A stretch of 64,000 nucleotides of DNA from assembly GCA_035550215.1 (NCBI GenBank), contig DASZPM010000011.1, positions 1-64,000 on the forward strand, given 5' to 3'. The translations under genes were made by a program, and so were the position numbers. Every line of letters begins with the position of its first letter. Position 1 is the first letter of the stretch. Source of the stretch: JABDFW01 sp035550215 (GTDB lineage: Bacteria; Bacteroidota; Bacteroidia; Chitinophagales; Chitinophagaceae). Shown here one piece after another: positions 61,847 through 64,000 of this stretch. The notes under the pieces were generated by a model, which worked only from the letters and a program-made list of their open reading frames with translations, did no database searches and was not told the origin of the DNA.

Positions 61847-64000
61847 ATGCCTGGGAGAAAATTGCCATACCTGTATCTTGTTTCCACGTTTTTTTTTATT
61901 GGGCTTTCTGTTAAAGCATTGCCGCCGGCAAACGACGGTAATTTTGTGAAAACAGAAGATGGCGTTATTGTATATCCCAAGGTACCAGGGGTAGCATTTG
62001 TAAAATTGCAGGTAATTTCCGGTAATATAATAAGGGTAACTTCCGGGCCGGATAAAACCAATACAGAGCATAACAGCCTTATTGTTACAGGAGCCGTTGT
62101 AAGCGATACCGTTAAATGGTCGGTGGAACAGGCTGTGGGAAAAATAATGCTGAAAACATCTTTCCTTATCGCCTCCGCCGATATTGAAAACGGCGCGGTA
62201 AGTTTTACAGACTTGCAGGGCAACCCGATAGTAAAGGAACGTGCTTTTAACGGGCGGCAATTTATACCGGCTATATATGAGGGCGAACAATTATACAGGA
62301 TAAAACAAACTTTTGAAACCTCCCCCGGAGATGCATATTACGGTCTTGGCCAGCACCAGGATAATGTATTTAATTACCACGGCCACCAGGTAAACCTTTT
62401 TCAAAATAATACAGAAGTAGCAATTCCATTGCTTGTGTCTGATAAAGGCTATGGCATACTATGGGATAATTATTCCATTACATCCGTTGGCGATACCCGG
62501 CCTTACCTGCCGCTTTCATCCCTCAAACTTTATTCAGCTACCGGCCAGCGGGGTTGGCTTACGGCTAATTATAATAACAACAGGAACAAACCCGGTAATA
62601 TTTCCTTCACGAAAGCCGAATCGTCCATTGATTACAGGTATCTCGGGGATTCAAAGCTGCACCTGCCTGCTAATTTTAAGGTTGGCACAGGAATGATAAC
62701 CTGGGAAGGTTCTATTTCTTCAGGCATCTCAGGTCAGCATGTCTTCAGGTTCCTTTACGGTGGTTATCTTAAAGTATGGCTTAACGGCCACCTGTGTGTT
62801 GACCGCTGGCGGGAAGCCTGGAACCCGGGTACAATGGATGTAGATATTACTTTGGAAAAAGATAAAAGATACCCGGTAAAAATTGAATGGATCCCGGATG
62901 GCGGAGAATCATATCTCGCGGCTGATTGGGCGCCTCCTGTGCCGGAAAACGATGTTAACAGTTACAGCTTTTCCTCCGAGGCCGGTAAAATGGAAGATTA
63001 TTACTTTATTAACGGCAAAAACATTGATGAAGTAATAAGCGGTTACCGTGATATTACCGGTAAGGCGACTATGCTGCCAAAATGGGCATTTGGCTTTTGG
63101 CAAAGCAGGGAAAGATATAAAACAGAAAGCGAAATACTGGAGACGGTTGATGAATTCAGGAAACGCCAAATACCGATTGACAATATTGTGGAAGACTGGA
63201 GTTATTGGAAACAGGACGACTGGGGCAGCCAGGAGTTTGACGCATCGCGTTTTCCAAGCCCGGACAGCATGATTGATGTGCTGCACAAAAAATATCATAC
63301 GCATTTTATGATTTCGGTGTGGCCGAAATTTTATGAAGGTATTCCCGCATACAAAAAATTTAATGACAGCGGATGGCTTTATACCCGCAACATAGCCGAT
63401 AGCCAGCGCGACTGGATTGCGCAGGGCTATGTCTCCACATTTTATGATGCTTTTAATGAAGACGCACGAAAAGGCTTTTGGAATTTGCTTAATGATAAAC
63501 TTTATAAAAAAGGCGTAGATGCCTGGTGGATGGATGCAAGCGAGCCTGATATTTTAAGCAATGTTAGTCCTGCCAAAAGAAAAGAATTAATGACACCACT
63601 TGCCCTGGGTACTTCCGCTGAATATTTAAACGCTTACCCGCTGGAAAATGCACGAGGTATTTACGAAGGGCAAAGGAGTACTGACAGTAATAAACGCGTA
63701 TTTATTTTAACCCGTTCAGCATTCGCAGGCCAGCAACGCTACGCTGCAGCTACCTGGAGCGGCGATATAGGTACAACGTGGGGCGATATGCGCAGCCAGG
63801 TTACAGCAGGCATAAATTTCTGTATGTCAGGTATCCCTTACTGGACAATGGATATTGGCGGCTTTGCCGCGCAACGCCGGTTTGAAAAACCTAGCGCAGC
63901 AGACCTGGAAGAATGGCGCGAGCAGATGACACGCTGGTACCAGTTTGGCGCCTTTTGCCCCATTTTCCGCGTGCACGGCCAGTTCCCCTTCCGTGAAATA
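61847..64000 (+). CDS. GH31 alpha-xylosidase-like enzyme with PA14 insert, 3' end outside window
   Basis: 718 codons from the ATG at 61847 to the window end, no stop. A signal-like leader covers about residues 1-25 (LYLVSTFFFIGLSVKA). A GH31 N-terminal beta domain follows, then a PA14-like insert (about 215-375, with LKVWLNGHLCVDRWREAW). The catalytic barrel begins near 400 (LPKWAFGFWQSRERY). The nucleophile is Asp563 in WWMDASEPD and the acid/base Asp640 in WSGDIG; FRVHGQ ends the visible part. The PA14-bearing form and the WMDASEPD signature resemble xyloglucan alpha-xylosidases such as Cellvibrio Xyl31A. It cleaves alpha-linked xylose or glucose from oligosaccharides. Divergent from the GH77 gene. 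Confidence 0.9.
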   Translation, partial: MPGRKLPYLYLVSTFFFIGLSVKALPPANDGNFVKTEDGVIVYPKVPGVAFVKLQVISGNIIRVTSGPDKTNTEHNSLIVTGAVVSDTVKWSVEQAVGKIMLKTSFLIASADIENGAVSFTDLQGNPIVKERAFNGRQFIPAIYEGEQLYRIKQTFETSPGDAYYGLGQHQDNVFNYHGHQVNLFQNNTEVAIPLLVSDKGYGILWDNYSITSVGDTRPYLPLSSLKLYSATGQRGWLTANYNNNRNKPGNISFTKAESSIDYRYLGDSKLHLPANFKVGTGMITWEGSISSGISGQHVFRFLYGGYLKVWLNGHLCVDRWREAWNPGTMDVDITLEKDKRYPVKIEWIPDGGESYLAADWAPPVPENDVNSYSFSSEAGKMEDYYFINGKNIDEVISGYRDITGKATMLPKWAFGFWQSRERYKTESEILETVDEFRKRQIPIDNIVEDWSYWKQDDWGSQEFDASRFPSPDSMIDVLHKKYHTHFMISVWPKFYEGIPAYKKFNDSGWLYTRNIADSQRDWIAQGYVSTFYDAFNEDARKGFWNLLNDKLYKKGVDAWWMDASEPDILSNVSPAKRKELMTPLALGTSAEYLNAYPLENARGIYEGQRSTDSNKRVFILTRSAFAGQQRYAAATWSGDIGTTWGDMRSQVTAGINFCMSGIPYWTMDIGGFAAQRRFEKPSAADLEEWREQMTRWYQFGAFCPIFRVHGQFPFREI

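Overview
The window is a 64 kb piece of a Bacteroidota chromosome, most likely from the Chitinophagales/Sphingobacteriales side of the phylum (the order is inference). The signs are a type IX secretion (T9SS) C-terminal sorting domain, several copies of the Bacteroidota -7 promoter box TAnnTTTG, an 800-residue two-module FtsX/MacB permease, secreted YncE-phosphoesterase and tail-collar proteins, and a soil-type set of glycosidases, esterases and histidine kinases. No rRNA, tRNA, CRISPR array, insertion sequence or complete prophage was seen.

Layout. 1-1743: accessory edge with a phage-type small terminase gene that runs off the window, a broken Rhs-like toxin tail and a small membrane protein behind it. 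1990-8046 (minus): a YncE/phosphoesterase, then an operon of ApbE-DUF2271, a PepSY-type membrane protein and a protein made of three tandem repeats. 8367-12378: a secreted M61-like peptidase with a Tat-type class V aminotransferase, and an ATP-grasp protein. 12806-16923: a signalling block with an AhpD-like protein joined to a histidine kinase, then a kinase whose membrane sensor resembles the copper/ethylene-binding domain of plant ethylene receptors, with its CheY-like partner. 17129-20652: an SDR lacking its catalytic residues and an FtsX-type permease. 20721-25921 (minus): T9SS cargo, tail-collar protein, subtilase with a CUB domain, amidohydrolase. 26114-27343: an ArsR-AHSA1-VOC operon under a clear operator-promoter. 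27330-32060 (minus): a four-gene operon of solenoid-repeat protein, AraC regulator, esterase-TPR and S33 peptidase; a paralogue of the esterase lies at 34935-36179.

32286-49298 holds mostly housekeeping genes: acyltransferase, two GNATs, mutS, a hemerythrin-like protein, rseP, dxr, a MATE exporter, a MarR-MFS-isochorismatase operon with its operator, and fusA. 49706-57539 carries a class C beta-lactamase-like hydrolase, a sodium/solute symporter with a GNAT, a lipoprotein glycosidase with a C-terminal discoidin-like region, an L,D-transpeptidase-like protein and an FAD amine oxidase. 57632-64000 has a 49-residue conserved small protein, a candidate small RNA ending at a strong terminator, a 4-alpha-glucanotransferase with two starch-binding domains and a histone-H1-like tail, and, divergently, a GH31 alpha-xylosidase cut by the window end.

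The most unusual parts are the ethylene-receptor-like kinase with its AhpD-kinase neighbour, the repeat-solenoid/AraC operon, the GH77 enzyme with the basic tail, the T9SS/collar/subtilase locus, and the possible small RNA at about 57.9-58.15 kb. Functions are assigned from motifs and remembered family features; no search was run.
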